From positions 62,001 to 126,000 of the forward strand of contig JADKGY010000030.1 in the NCBI GenBank assembly GCA_016722045.1: 64,000 nt of DNA, given 5' to 3'. The translations under genes and the position numbers were made by a program. This document shows, piece by piece, positions 17,418-28,300 of the stretch; position 1 is the first letter of the stretch, and each line of letters starts with the position of its first letter. The notes beneath the pieces are model-generated. The model saw only the letters and a list, made by a program, of their open reading frames with translations. It was not told the origin of the DNA and made no database searches. Origin of the DNA: Candidatus Opimibacter skivensis. GTDB lineage: Bacteria > Bacteroidota > Bacteroidia > Chitinophagales > Saprospiraceae.

Positions 17418-18134
17418 ATGTTTATGAATATGAATGCAATAGTGACGGGATCAACCAAAGGAATCGGCCTGGCGATCGTCTATGCCCTGCTGAAGGAAGG
17501 CTGGAATGTAGCCATAACCTCCAGAGATGAAAACGATCTGAAGAATATCCGTAAAGAGGCAAGAGATTCATTTCCCAAACAGGATTGTCTCGTTCATAAA
17601 GTCGATTTCTCCAAAAAACAGGAGACTCTGGACTATGCAAAAAAAATAAAAAAGACATGGCCTGAAATCGATTTGCTCGTCAATAACGTTGGAATCTTTG
17701 TTCCGGGTGAAATACATAAAGAAGCAGATGGCGTCATGGAAAATACGATGGAGACAAATCTCTACAGCGCATATCATCTCACAAGAGAATTACTACCAGG
17801 GATGATGTTAAGAAAAAGTGGATGTATCATCAACATGTGTTCGATCGCCAGCTTTATGTCTTATCCTAATGGAGGTTCATATACGATCAGCAAATTTGCA
17901 ATGCTTGGTTTTAGCAAAGTGCTGCGCGAAGAATTGAAACCCTATAATATCAAAGTCACATCGATCATGCCCGGTGCGACATGGTCAGCGTCATGGGGCG
18001 ATGCCGATTATCCGGATGATCGATTGATGAAACCCGAAGATGTAGCGGAGGCAGTAGTTGCCATTTTAAGGATGAGTCCGCAGTCGGTGGTGGAGGAGAT
18101 AATTATTAGGCCGCAGTTGGGAGATCTTCCCTGA
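17418..18134 (+). CDS. Short-chain dehydrogenase/reductase (SDR)
   Basis: A classical SDR of about 238 residues. The nucleotide motif TGSTKGIG follows the start closely, which argues for one of the clustered ATGs at 17418, 17424 or 17430 rather than the first ATG at 17331. The NNVGIF motif replaces NNAG, the catalytic Ser is in INMCSIASF, and the Tyr/Lys pair is YTISKFA. IMPGATWSASW follows the PG motif. The Rossmann TGxxxGIG and the SRDENDL pattern (Ser then Arg in the loop after strand 2) suggest NADP(H) preference. The substrate is unknown. After the stop there is a TTAAGAT heptamer array. Confidence 0.85.
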   Translation: MFMNMNAIVTGSTKGIGLAIVYALLKEGWNVAITSRDENDLKNIRKEARDSFPKQDCLVHKVDFSKKQETLDYAKKIKKTWPEIDLLVNNVGIFVPGEIHKEADGVMENTMETNLYSAYHLTRELLPGMMLRKSGCIINMCSIASFMSYPNGGSYTISKFAMLGFSKVLREELKPYNIKVTSIMPGATWSASWGDADYPDDRLMKPEDVAEAVVAILRMSPQSVVEEIIIRPQLGDLP

Positions 18135-18172
18135 TTTAAGATTTAAGATTTAAGATTTAAGATTTAAGATTT
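18134..18172. repeat. Heptamer tandem repeat (TTAAGAT)
   Basis: About five copies of TTAAGAT directly follow the SDR stop codon. The unit is the reverse complement of the array at the start of the window. Confidence 0.8.
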
Positions 18173-18255
18173 GCCAATAAGACATTTTAGATTTAATTCC
18201 TCAATTTCTTTATTCTTTATACTCAAAAATCTGAAATCTGAAATCCCAAATTTCA

Positions 18256-21200
18256 CTACATATTTCTTCTATACTGCCCCCCCACTTCATACAATGCATG
18301 TGTGATTTGTCCAAGCGAACAAGTCTTCGATGCTTCCATCAATGCTTCAAATGTGTTTTCATTTTGCATCGAGACCAATTGAAGTTTCTTTAAAGCGTCA
18401 TCAGATGTGGATGCACTGGCCGTTTGTAATTCTTGCAGTCTTCTAATCTGGCCTTCCTTCTCATCCGTATTTGCACGAATCACTTCACGCGGAAGAACTG
18501 TAGGCGAACCTTCTTTTGATAAGAATGTATTGACCCCGATGATCGGATATTCTCCGGAATGTTTGAGGGTTTCATAATAAAGACTTTCTTCCTGGATCTT
18601 ACTACGTTGATACATTGTCTCCATCGCACCAAGAACTCCTCCTCTTTCTGTGATACGATCGAATTCTGCTAGGACTGCTGCTTCAACAAGATCTGTCAAT
18701 TCTTCAATGATGAATGCACCCTGAAGAGGATTTTCATTTTTGGCAAGACCTAGTTCATTATTGATGATCAATTGAATCGCCATGGCTCTGCGTACACTTT
18801 CTTCAGTTGGAGTAGTGATGGCTTCGTCATAAGCATTCGTATGAAGACTGTTACAATTATCATAAATGGCGTACAGTGCCTGCAGTGTCGTCCGGATATC
18901 ATTGAATGAAATCTCCTGCGCGTGCAGCGAACGACCACTGGTCTGGATATGATATTTTAATTTCTGCGAACGTTCATTCCCACCATATTTATATTTCATC
19001 GCCTTTGACCAGATGCGACGTGCTACTCTCCCGATGACTGCATATTCCGGATCCACTCCATTTGAAAAAAAGAAAGAAAGATTTGGCGCAAAATCATCAA
19101 TAGCCAATCCTCTCGAAAGATAATATTCAACAAAAGTGAATCCATTGGATAGCGTAAACGCAAGTTGCGTGATTGGATTTGCACCGGCTTCCGCAATGTG
19201 ATAACCCGAGATAGATACTGAATAAAAATTTCGGATATTCTCATCAATAAAATATGCCTGCATATCACCCATCAGGCGGAGTGAAAACTCTGTGGAGAAG
19301 ATGCATGTATTTTGCGCCTGGTCCTCTTTGAGAATATCTGCCTGCACTGTACCCCTGACAGAACTCAATGCTTTTGCTTTTAATTTTCCATACGTCTCCA
19401 CATCAAGAACTTCATCACCTGTCATGCCCAATAGCATTAAACCTAATCCATGATGGCCTTCCGGAAGATCATAGTCATATTTCGGCCTTGGTAGTTTCCG
19501 GTCATCATATTTTTTCCGAAGCACATCTTCTACTTTTTGCTCCAGTTTATTCGCCTTGATGTAAAGCTCACATTGCTGATCAATAGCTGCATTCATGAAA
19601 AATGCACACATCGTTGCCGCAGGACCATTGATCGTCATCGAGACTGAAGTCTTCGGATCGCAGAGATCAAAACCGGAATACAATCGCTTTGCATCATCCA
19701 GCGAACAAATGCTCACACCTGAATTACCAATCTTTCCATAAATATCAGGACGATGATCAGGATCCTCGCCATAAAGTGTAACACTATCAAATGCAGTAGA
19801 CAACCTGATGGCAGGCATGTCCATCGATAAATAATGGAATCGTTTGTTCGTCCTTTCCGGTCCGCCTTCACCGGCAAACATTCGTGTAGGATCTTCTCCC
19901 TTACGTTTGAATGGAAATATCCCAGCCGTGTATGGAAATCTTCCCGGTAAATTTTCCTGAGTAACCCAATACACCAGTGTACCCCAATCTTCTGCAGTAG
20001 GAAGCGCGACAACAGGAATACGCGTACCTGAAAGTGATTTAGTATACGTCTCAACTTTTACTTCTTTGTCACGGACTTTGTAGGTGTAATTGTCTTCAAC
20101 ATACATCTTTCGGATATCAGGCCACTCCTGTATCCATCGCCACACATCTCCATCGACATCCTGTTTGAGCTTATCAAATTCAGCTTTTAATTTTTCTGCA
20201 ACTTCTTTTGCATTAGTCCCTTCAAAATGTTTTTCCGATTGAAGAATGGAATACAAAAGTCCTGTCTTCTTTGCTTCACTGATCGCCCAGGCATCATACT
20301 TCCGATTGCTCTCCGCGATTTCGGACAGATATCTTATGCGCGCAGGAGGAATAATATATATTTTTTCACTTTCTCCTGTTTTGAAATCTACTGATGATTT
20401 GAAATCGGCATGTGCTTTTGTGCGCAGTACATCAATTATTTTTTTGTAGAGCGCATTCGTTCCGGGATCATTGAATTGTGAAGCAATGGTGCCGTATACT
20501 GGAATTTGATCATCGCTTACATCCCAGAGATTGTGATTGCGCTTGTATTGCTTGCGCACATCTCTGAGTGCATCAAGTGCTCCACGCTTATCAAATTTGT
20601 TGATCGCGATCACATCCGCAAAATCGAGCATGTCGATTTTTTCAAGTTGCGATGCAGCACCAAATTCAGGTGTCATGATATACAATGACATATCTGCATG
20701 ATCGACGATCTCCGTATCGGATTGACCTATACCTGATGTCTCGAGAATGATCAGATCAAACTTAGCAGCCTTGAGAATATTGATCGCCTGCTGAATGTGT
20801 TTTGATAGTGCCAGATTCGATTGTCTTGTAGCGAGCGAACGCATATACACTCTGTCTGAGACCAATGCATTCATTCGGATACGATCGCCCAGCAATGCAC
20901 CTCCTGTTTTACGTTTACTCGGATCAACTGAAATCACGCCGAGATCTTTGTCCGGAAAATCAAGAAGATATCTCCGAATGATTTCATCGATCATGCTTGA
21001 TTTTCCTGCGCCACCAGTACCCGTTATTCCCAATACAGGAACATGAGATTCTTTAGCCTGCGCGGAGATGATCGAAATCCAGTCTTTATTCTCTTCCGGA
21101 AAATTTTCAACCGCAGTGATCATCCTTGAAATTGAAAGATGATTTTTTGAAGACAGCTTAGCTACTTCTCCATTGAGATGTTCACCAAGTGGAAAATCAC

Positions 21201-21636
21201 ATTTGATGAGCACATCATTGATCATCCCCTGAAGGCCCATATGTCGGCCATCATCAGGCGAATAAATTCTGGATATACCGTATTTCTGAAGTGCTTCAAT
21301 TTCAGATGGAAGAATTGTACCCCCACCACCACCAAATATTTTAATGTGCCCTGCACCTCGTTCGCGAAGCATATCAAAGATGTATTTGAAATACTCATTG
21401 TGCCCTCCCTGGTATGATGTCAAAGCGATGCCCTGTACATCTTCCTGGATGGCGGTATCAACGATTTCTCTTGCACTTCGATTATGACCCAGATGGATGA
21501 TCTCCGCACCTGAACGCTGCATGATTCGTCTCATGACATTGATGGCAGCATCATGGCCATCAAACAATGAGGCAGCAGTCACAATACGGATATGGTGTTT
21601 GGGTTGGTAGGTGGTGATTGGTTGATTAGGCTCCAT
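18256..21636 (-). CDS. icmF: Fused isobutyryl-CoA mutase (IcmF)
   Basis: 1126 residues in the IcmF order: cobalamin-binding domain first (about 16-140; FDGHDAAINVMRR and later GGGGGTI), then a MeaB-like GTPase chaperone (GITGTGGAGKSS P-loop at about 203-214), then the mutase TIM barrel (about 560-1110). The enzyme interconverts isobutyryl-CoA and n-butyryl-CoA with adenosylcobalamin. FPYTAGIFPFKR carries Phe where methylmalonyl-CoA mutase has Tyr, matching the ICM rather than the MCM type. MFAGEGGPERTNKRFHYLS is also typical. It is the last gene of a minus-strand cluster, starting 37 nt after the upstream nudix gene. Confidence 0.93.
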   Translation of the reverse strand: MEPNQPITTYQPKHHIRIVTAASLFDGHDAAINVMRRIMQRSGAEIIHLGHNRSAREIVDTAIQEDVQGIALTSYQGGHNEYFKYIFDMLRERGAGHIKIFGGGGGTILPSEIEALQKYGISRIYSPDDGRHMGLQGMINDVLIKCDFPLGEHLNGEVAKLSSKNHLSISRMITAVENFPEENKDWISIISAQAKESHVPVLGITGTGGAGKSSMIDEIIRRYLLDFPDKDLGVISVDPSKRKTGGALLGDRIRMNALVSDRVYMRSLATRQSNLALSKHIQQAINILKAAKFDLIILETSGIGQSDTEIVDHADMSLYIMTPEFGAASQLEKIDMLDFADVIAINKFDKRGALDALRDVRKQYKRNHNLWDVSDDQIPVYGTIASQFNDPGTNALYKKIIDVLRTKAHADFKSSVDFKTGESEKIYIIPPARIRYLSEIAESNRKYDAWAISEAKKTGLLYSILQSEKHFEGTNAKEVAEKLKAEFDKLKQDVDGDVWRWIQEWPDIRKMYVEDNYTYKVRDKEVKVETYTKSLSGTRIPVVALPTAEDWGTLVYWVTQENLPGRFPYTAGIFPFKRKGEDPTRMFAGEGGPERTNKRFHYLSMDMPAIRLSTAFDSVTLYGEDPDHRPDIYGKIGNSGVSICSLDDAKRLYSGFDLCDPKTSVSMTINGPAATMCAFFMNAAIDQQCELYIKANKLEQKVEDVLRKKYDDRKLPRPKYDYDLPEGHHGLGLMLLGMTGDEVLDVETYGKLKAKALSSVRGTVQADILKEDQAQNTCIFSTEFSLRLMGDMQAYFIDENIRNFYSVSISGYHIAEAGANPITQLAFTLSNGFTFVEYYLSRGLAIDDFAPNLSFFFSNGVDPEYAVIGRVARRIWSKAMKYKYGGNERSQKLKYHIQTSGRSLHAQEISFNDIRTTLQALYAIYDNCNSLHTNAYDEAITTPTEESVRRAMAIQLIINNELGLAKNENPLQGAFIIEELTDLVEAAVLAEFDRITERGGVLGAMETMYQRSKIQEESLYYETLKHSGEYPIIGVNTFLSKEGSPTVLPREVIRANTDEKEGQIRRLQELQTASASTSDDALKKLQLVSMQNENTFEALMEASKTCSLGQITHALYEVGGQYRRNM

Positions 21637-21673
21637 GTATGCCCAAATTTACGGAAATGTAAGCGGACAAGCC

Positions 21674-22330
21674 TTAGGCACGGTCAAGGATCTCAAGGAA
21701 TTCATTCATGATCATGGCAGTGGCGCCCCAGATGATTTGCCCATTTATATTAAAACAGGGGACGTGATTGAGCCTGATGCCGGAGGCAATGACGATCTGG
21801 GTCTCTTGCCTGGTTTCCGGATTTGCAAAGGCGGATAGGGGCAGTGGAATGATTTCGTCGATTTCCTTTTCCTGCCTGACCATATCAGGGATCTGCCATG
21901 AATACGCGAGATAAGGATGCACTAAAAAATGGCTGACATTGATATAAATCGGGGTCAGGGATCCCAGTACATCAATCAATGAAAGATCAATTCCTATTTC
22001 TTCCTCTGCTTCTCTTAAGGCAGTGTACATTAAGTCTCGATCCGTATCATCCTGTTTGCCTCCGGGGAATGCAATCTGGCCTGAATGCTTATCTCCATTT
22101 TGTGTGGTGATGCGCCGTATAAAAATCAAATGAAAATCACCAGGTTGCTTTTCAAAAAGAACCATCAGAACGGCTGCATTTTTTACCGTACTCGGATCAG
22201 GTATCAGATTTGCTTTGCGAACCGGATGAGCCATTTTCTCATGAGCTGATGCTCCGGGCAATTCATGTGTAATCAAAAATGATTGTAATGAATTGATTAA
22301 TGAAGATCTTGATAGAATAGGTATCATCAA
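21674..22330 (-). CDS. nudL: Nudix hydrolase, CoA pyrophosphatase type
   Basis: 218 residues. The nudix region contains IAFPGGKQDDTDRDLMY and REAEEEIGID (about 85-120). The CoA-pyrophosphatase (CoAse) subfamily spacing, with a Asp/Asp-rich GGK(Q)D segment before LREAEEEIG, fits NudL-like proteins that cleave CoA to 4'-phosphopantetheine and 3',5'-ADP. The N-terminal part, about 50 residues, is helical, as in that subfamily. It lies 58 nt after hemD and 37 nt before icmF, in a cluster of CoA- and B12/tetrapyrrole-related genes. The start is ATG 22330; the next codon is also ATG. Confidence 0.85.
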   Translation of the reverse strand: MMIPILSRSSLINSLQSFLITHELPGASAHEKMAHPVRKANLIPDPSTVKNAAVLMVLFEKQPGDFHLIFIRRITTQNGDKHSGQIAFPGGKQDDTDRDLMYTALREAEEEIGIDLSLIDVLGSLTPIYINVSHFLVHPYLAYSWQIPDMVRQEKEIDEIIPLPLSAFANPETRQETQIVIASGIRLNHVPCFNINGQIIWGATAMIMNEFLEILDRA

Positions 22331-22388
22331 TTGAAAGATAGCACCGATAACACTTGAAGGAATGACTTACAGATATAAATCCTGTATG

Positions 22389-23204
22389 TTATTTATGATG
22401 CTCCTTATTCGACTCCTGCAGATACTTATCCAGTGCCATCGACATTGAGGATATACCTGGTGCTGGTGCCATAACATCAAGGCGCAGATGATGATCTTCA
22501 GCAGCCTTTGCAGTAATATTTCCAAAGACAGCAATTCGTGTATTGTTCTGCTTGAAGTCAGGAAAATTCTCAAATAATGATTCGATTCCCTGCGGGCTGA
22601 AAAAGATCAGCATATCATAGAAGATATCACGCAGATCAGAAAGATCACTTGACACCGAATTGTACATGACAGCAGATTCAAAGTTTACTTCTTTGGTCTT
22701 GAGATAGTCGATGACATCTTCTTTGCCGAGATTGGAGCAAGGAACTAAGAACCTTGTAGTGGATTTATGTTTCTGAAGTGGGCTTGCAAGATCCTGTATA
22801 GTCCTTTCGCCGACAAAAACTTTTCGCTTTCGGTATTGAATGAATTTCTGGAGATAATGCGCCACAGTCTCGGATGTACAGAAATATTTCATGTCCTGGG
22901 AAACCTTGATTCGCATCTCTTCACAAATCCGGAAGAAGTGGTCAATGCTGTTTTTACTTGTCATCACCACAGCCTGGAACTCATCAGGGCGGATACGATT
23001 TTTGCGGAAATCCTTCTCCGTGACGGGCTCCACGTGGTTGAAAGGCCTCCAGTCGATCTGGATACCGTATTTCTTTTCAATATCGTAGTAGGGTGATCGT
23101 TCTGGTTTGGGTTGCGAAACCAAGATGGTTTTCACGCTCAGTTTAGGGGTAGAAATTGGACTTGCGTTGACGCTTTTTGTAACCATTCTGAGGGCTTTAT
23201 TCAT
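22389..23204 (-). CDS. hemD: Uroporphyrinogen-III synthase
   Basis: 271 residues. HemD proteins have low sequence conservation, but the pattern matches the Bacteroidota form: VKTILVSQPKPERSPY at the start, VVMTSKNSIDHFF, KYFCTSETVAHYL, a central YNSV with DIFYDMLIFFSPQGIESLF, and IAVFGNITAKAAEDH at the C-terminal lobe. The enzyme cyclises hydroxymethylbilane with inversion of ring D. This step feeds haem and cobalamin synthesis. It follows the DUF4271 gene by 8 nt. Confidence 0.88.
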   Translation of the reverse strand: MNKALRMVTKSVNASPISTPKLSVKTILVSQPKPERSPYYDIEKKYGIQIDWRPFNHVEPVTEKDFRKNRIRPDEFQAVVMTSKNSIDHFFRICEEMRIKVSQDMKYFCTSETVAHYLQKFIQYRKRKVFVGERTIQDLASPLQKHKSTTRFLVPCSNLGKEDVIDYLKTKEVNFESAVMYNSVSSDLSDLRDIFYDMLIFFSPQGIESLFENFPDFKQNNTRIAVFGNITAKAAEDHHLRLDVMAPAPGISSMSMALDKYLQESNKEHHK

Positions 23205-23212
23205 TCAGGCAC

Positions 23213-24229
23213 TTACCAGAAAAATGTCAAAATAGCCCATAGGGGCAAGATTTCAACGGCGCAAAGATACACAAAAAAGAGAAATAGACTATTCGCTATG
23301 AGCTGTCTTGCGGTCAGCATCCACCTGAGCTGACGCATCAGATAGGCCGCCACGATTACGATAAGGCCTATGATAACCAATGGTTTAGCCAAAGAATCAG
23401 GTCCAAAATTTAAGAGAACATTAATAGGTAGCAGTACCAGACCTACCATCGTATTGAACGTACTGATGTCAAATCCAAAAAGGCTCATTTCCTTCTCGTT
23501 GTTGAATAGCCAGCGCAAATACCTGATCACAATATGCCGTACGGCGTAGATAACGACAACAAATCCTACACAAACCCAAATACTACTCAGATAGCCACCG
23601 GAATATCCAAATAGAACCAATACATGACATAAAAAGATACCCGTCTGGAGGATAAAAATGAGATATCCCATCATCAGCAGGATCTGCCTCATGGTATTAC
23701 GTTGATTCCTGAGGTGGAGAGAACTGTAATTTTCGTTCGAGATCACCCTCCAGAGGTCTTTTACAAAATTCCTCTCCACATTGACGATGAAAATGAGGAA
23801 TAGAAGGCTTAACAGAATGAAGAAAATCTGTATCCCCTTAGACATATGCCTGGCCACATTGATAGGAGGCGCCACTGTCGGGTTAGTATGAAACTGGACT
23901 TCTGACGTCCCTTGAGATGCAGATTTTGTTTCTTTTTTCGTTCCCTTCGCAAGTTCAAAGGGATTATTCCCCGACTTTTTCGAAGAAGTGTCCTGCATGA
24001 CAGGAAGTGAAGCTGTATCCACAACAGACTTTAGGCCACTTTCACTGACCATCGGTTCTTCCTGTTTTAAAACTGGAGATTTCAATGCAGATGAATCGAT
24101 TCCGCTTTTAGTGGCGGTGGTCAGTGGTCGGGAAGGTCTGTATTTCAGATCAAAAGGGTTGGTTTGGTTTTGACCCAACAAAGTGAAGGACAATCCAAAA
24201 CAATACACTATAAAAATGATCCTGAACAT
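23213..24229 (-). CDS. DUF4271 family membrane protein
   Basis: 338 residues: an N-terminal signal peptide (MFRIIFIVYCFGLSFTLLGQ), then a Ser/Lys/Pro-rich, low-complexity stretch to about 120, then some six or seven hydrophobic helices (about 130-335). The helical region with RNFVKDLWRVISNENYSSLHLRNQRN and YLMRQLRWMLTAR is characteristic of DUF4271, a Bacteroidota-only family of unknown function that usually stands next to hemD. The same is seen here (8-nt gap). A connection to porphyrin or envelope assembly is inference from neighbourhood only. Confidence 0.82.
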   Translation of the reverse strand: MFRIIFIVYCFGLSFTLLGQNQTNPFDLKYRPSRPLTTATKSGIDSSALKSPVLKQEEPMVSESGLKSVVDTASLPVMQDTSSKKSGNNPFELAKGTKKETKSASQGTSEVQFHTNPTVAPPINVARHMSKGIQIFFILLSLLFLIFIVNVERNFVKDLWRVISNENYSSLHLRNQRNTMRQILLMMGYLIFILQTGIFLCHVLVLFGYSGGYLSSIWVCVGFVVVIYAVRHIVIRYLRWLFNNEKEMSLFGFDISTFNTMVGLVLLPINVLLNFGPDSLAKPLVIIGLIVIVAAYLMRQLRWMLTARQLIANSLFLFFVYLCAVEILPLWAILTFFW

Positions 24230-24262
24230 TCGGACAAATTTAGATTACAGAACTGACTCAAA

Positions 24263-25237
24263 CTATTTTCTCCAGGCAGAGCTTTCGAGGACAGATGTAT
24301 CCCCGTATATATCCAGCCCTGCGGTTGTGCCATTGGAAGACCAAATTTCATGATCATTTTTCAACAATCTTATTTCAAGCCTTGCCCGAAGGCTTTCACT
24401 CATCTTTCCGGTCATCTGACCTTGCACAGGCATATGCAGTGTTGCCGTTTCTCCTCTGTATGCAGTGATTAATAGATGGAGATCATGATGTTTAAATTCC
24501 AAAAGAACCAAATCGTCAAAGACAAGACATTTCATCACCGACTGATTATATGTGGCAAATCTGTACTCCACACCTTCAATTACCAGGACGACAATAAATC
24601 CAGGAAAAAATCTGCCCATCCATGGAATATGAGCAACAGAGGCCATGATAGAAGCAGGTTTCTGCACATCAAAATGATTGCTATGCATCCATATCCAGCA
24701 TTTTGGAAAAGAGGCCCCCCAATCTTTTTCGATATACCCGATGCCATCCTTCCAATCTGTAAGACCAAACGATCCGCTTGTCTGACCGACGAGGTCATGA
24801 TGCATACTCACCACACCATGTCTGCATTGCATGAAAGGCACATAACTAAACCAACCCATCACCCCGGGACTCAGCATTGAGGCCTGTGGTAAAATCATAT
24901 TTGAAAAAGAAATTTCACCCTGAATCTCAGGTAAGTCCAACTTTACACCCTTCTTGGAAAAATGATTATTTCCGATGGTGATATCCAGCTCCCTTTTATT
25001 AGCGCTGAATTCATTTATGTCAAAGCGATGATAGCTTGTCGTATGATCTATTCCGTTAAATACCTGGATAAAAGCATGACGTTCCTTTTTATTGAAGAGT
25101 GCTATACCGGGGATGATCGCTATAGCTTTCATTTCATCAGCAGAAACCATTTTGTAATACCAGCCTTCGAAATATTTTCGTTTGGAAAGTCTTCCCTGGA
25201 AAATTTCCGGATGAAATAATTTATACCCGATCCCCAT
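24263..25237 (-). CDS. Tocopherol cyclase-like family protein
   Basis: 324 residues resembling the tocopherol cyclase family: LFHPEIFQGRLSKRKYFEGWYYKMV near the start is the most diagnostic part (residues about 7-31). WMHSNHFD and a calycin-like, beta-rich body also fit (for example FGLTDWKDGIGYIEKDWG). In plants and cyanobacteria the enzyme closes the chromanol ring of tocopherol. Bacteroidota homologues have unknown substrates, and no tocopherol pathway is visible here. It is the first gene of a minus-strand cluster running into DUF4271 (33-nt gap), hemD, nudL and icmF. Confidence 0.8.
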   Translation of the reverse strand: MGIGYKLFHPEIFQGRLSKRKYFEGWYYKMVSADEMKAIAIIPGIALFNKKERHAFIQVFNGIDHTTSYHRFDINEFSANKRELDITIGNNHFSKKGVKLDLPEIQGEISFSNMILPQASMLSPGVMGWFSYVPFMQCRHGVVSMHHDLVGQTSGSFGLTDWKDGIGYIEKDWGASFPKCWIWMHSNHFDVQKPASIMASVAHIPWMGRFFPGFIVVLVIEGVEYRFATYNQSVMKCLVFDDLVLLEFKHHDLHLLITAYRGETATLHMPVQGQMTGKMSESLRARLEIRLLKNDHEIWSSNGTTAGLDIYGDTSVLESSAWRK

Positions 25238-25323
25238 GTTCTGTTGACAATGAATTCTTATAGAATAAAAGAATAGCCGGTAAGATAAATTCTATTTTGT
25301 CATAGTTGGAGGTCAGGGCGGTA

Positions 25324-25380
25324 GCAGGAGAAAACTCCTGCCACGGCGTCACTGCCATGGTTGGGGTTTGCTCCAACCAT
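25324..25380. repeat. Two hairpins upstream of the tocopherol cyclase-like gene
   Basis: GCAGGAG-AAAA-CTCCTGC (25324-25341) and ATGGTTGG-8 nt-CCAACCAT (25357-25380). The second resembles the hairpin at 9478-9501. They lie between the start of the tocopherol cyclase-like gene and the 3' end of the adhesin-like gene, and could serve as 3'-end structures for the latter. Confidence 0.6.
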
Positions 25381-25399
25381 CAACGTTAGGCAATTGCCT

Positions 25400-28300
25400 T
25401 TATCTAACCAATGTAAAATCACCCCATTTTATCAATTCAAGCTGATTGGAGAAAAGTACTTTTATTTTGTATACATATACGCCGGGGTTGAGAGACTGTC
25501 CCTTAAATGTTCCATCCCAGGATTTTGAAACATCACCCGGTGCAAAATTTTCAGCGTTATATATTTTAGTACCCCAACGATCATATATTTCAAAGGATTC
25601 TATAGAAACAATATCCCGGCTTCCATTGATGACAAATGCATCATTGACATTGTCACCGTTAGGACTGAAAATATTCGGAATAAAAATATCGAGCGGAAAC
25701 TGTACACTGACCAGAATATCATCTGTGGCGATACAACCGTTTTGATCCGTCACCTCAACTTCATACAATGTTGTCTCTGCAGGGCTGACCAGAATTTCTT
25801 TGCAAGTTGCACAGGTGTTGGTTGCAAACCAATTGAACACTATAATATCAGCAGTAGATTCTGCATTGAGCTTTACGGAATCTCCTAAGGTAATGATCAG
25901 ATCCGGACCCAGGGTGACGCTGACAGGCAGTGGTGTATCTATAGAAATCAGGGTGTCCACTATACAACCAAACGTATCTCTGATCGCTACATTCAAATCA
26001 CCGGGACATACATTTTGGATTGAGGTATTTGACGTGAAAACACCATTGCCAAAATCAAACAACCATGTGGCATCACCATTATTGATCTGAACAATACCAT
26101 TACAATCTCCTACACATAAAGGTGGAGTTGCAGCAATTTCAATAGTATCAATTGACAATTGGGTAGATGTCACTACAACAGTATCGTAAGAAATACAACC
26201 TGAATTCACATCATGAACGGATAGTATATAGGTACCCTGAGTAGTGGCATCGGCACTGTGATCAGTAACTGATCCAACTATAGTTCCTCCATCCTGAGAT
26301 GTCCATTGGTATGCAATCCCAGTTCCAAGTGTTGAACCTGATCCATTAAGCTTCACAAAATCCGGTTGGCATCCAAGCACTTTGTCTGCTCCAGCCGAAG
26401 CCACCGGAAAATCATGGAATACAACCGGTGTGCCCAGAGAAATGGCAAGACAAGGATCAGTAAGGATAGGAATCCCTCCCGGCCCTTCATCTCCAATCAT
26501 GGCAGAAATAAAATACGTAACTCCAACCTGCATCGGTGGTACAAAAGAAAATTCAGGAATTGTATTCACTGCAATGATTCCGTTCTGAATATTTCCATCA
26601 TATAAAATAAATACCTGCTTATCATTACCATCAGGAGAAGCACCCCCCAGATAAGTGGCCGTGACAGTAGCATCAATACACGCATCAATCTGATTTAAGC
26701 TCATATTGCCGGCTGATGAAGTACACGAACAGGTGATTAGTCCATTGACTACATTTGAAATGCAACCATTCGCATCCGTCACCTGGTACGAAAACGGATC
26801 ACCTGATAAAATCGGTGCAGAAGTATATAGGCCACCGGCAAATGTATTCCCATTGATCAGGTAAGGACTTTGTCCACCAGACACTTCAAAACTCACACTA
26901 TAGGCTGTGTTTGTATTATTACAATCATTGATCTGATTGATGATCGATGGATTGTCATTGAATTGTATTTGTATCTGATCTTCTGCGCTGCAACCACTTT
27001 GCGTATTTGAATACTTAAATGTGTATAATCCCGGCGTAGCAACCAAAACATTCGAAGTAGATGAATTCACATTTGAGAATTGTGCTGTTCCAGGTCCATT
27101 TAATAATGTCCATGAACCAGCTCCGGTAGCATTCAGATTTCCACTAAGGCCACAAACTGTTTGATCTGCACCTGCATCAACTACAGGATTTGAGGTCGTC
27201 GTGATGTCCAGGCAAATGGTATCAGATATTCCGCATTCATTTGCAGCAGCAATGCAAAGTTGTCCCCCTGTGGCGCCATTCCAATTTATGTCTACATTAT
27301 CTGTTCCCTGACCTGACACAATAGTTGCACCACCAGACAAAGTCCAGCTATACGAATCTGCAGCAGCGACAGAAGGTATTGAATATGCACTCGATCCTAA
27401 TGAACACGGATTGAGTACACCGCTGATCGGGCCGACCAGAAGTGGCTCACTATTGACGATAATATCTGAAATGGAAGCAGGCAATGATCCGCATGAATTT
27501 GATGCAATCAACTGCACTTGTCCTCCGGATGAACTCCAATTGACATCAATTGAAGTTGTTCCCTGCCCTGAAATTATTGTTGCTCCTGATGGCACAACCC
27601 ATGCATACGAAGTAGCTCCGGAAACAGGATCAATGGTATAGGTGATTGTTGTTCCTTCACAGAGGACATTCGTACCTGAGATAACAGGAATTCCAAGTGG
27701 TAGTGTATTGACAGTGACTGTGATGGTATCAATGCTGAATAGTCCTGAATTTAAATCTGTAGCTGTCACTGCATAAGATGTGGTTGAAGATGGCGCTACA
27801 GTTATTGATGATGTTGTTTCACCATCATTCCAGATAAATGCAAGATTGAAAGGCCCCGGAACAAAAGCGTTGATGGTCACAGACTCGCCCTGGCATATGA
27901 TCTGATCAGCGCCCAGATCTACTGCAGGCGCTTCGTTGACAAAAACAGTAACATCATCAACTGCGGTGCAACCATTCAATGTAATGGTGACAGAATATAT
28001 AGTTGTCAAAAGCGGCGACACGATTATTTGTTGTGTTGTCTCTCCTGTGCTCCAGAGATATGTACCACCGCCGGTAGCATTGAGTGTTGCCATTTCACCT
28101 GTTATGAGGAATACATTGGTTCCTGCATTTGCGACAGGCAATGGATTCACTACAACAGTGGCTGCATCTGTGTCGGTGCATCCATTAATGTCTGTCACTG
28201 TTAAATTAAAAGTTGTTGTTCCTGTGGGCGTAATGGTTATAGCAGATGTAGCCGCTCCATTGCTCCATTCATAAGTTCCACCACCAGAGCCGGAGAGAGT

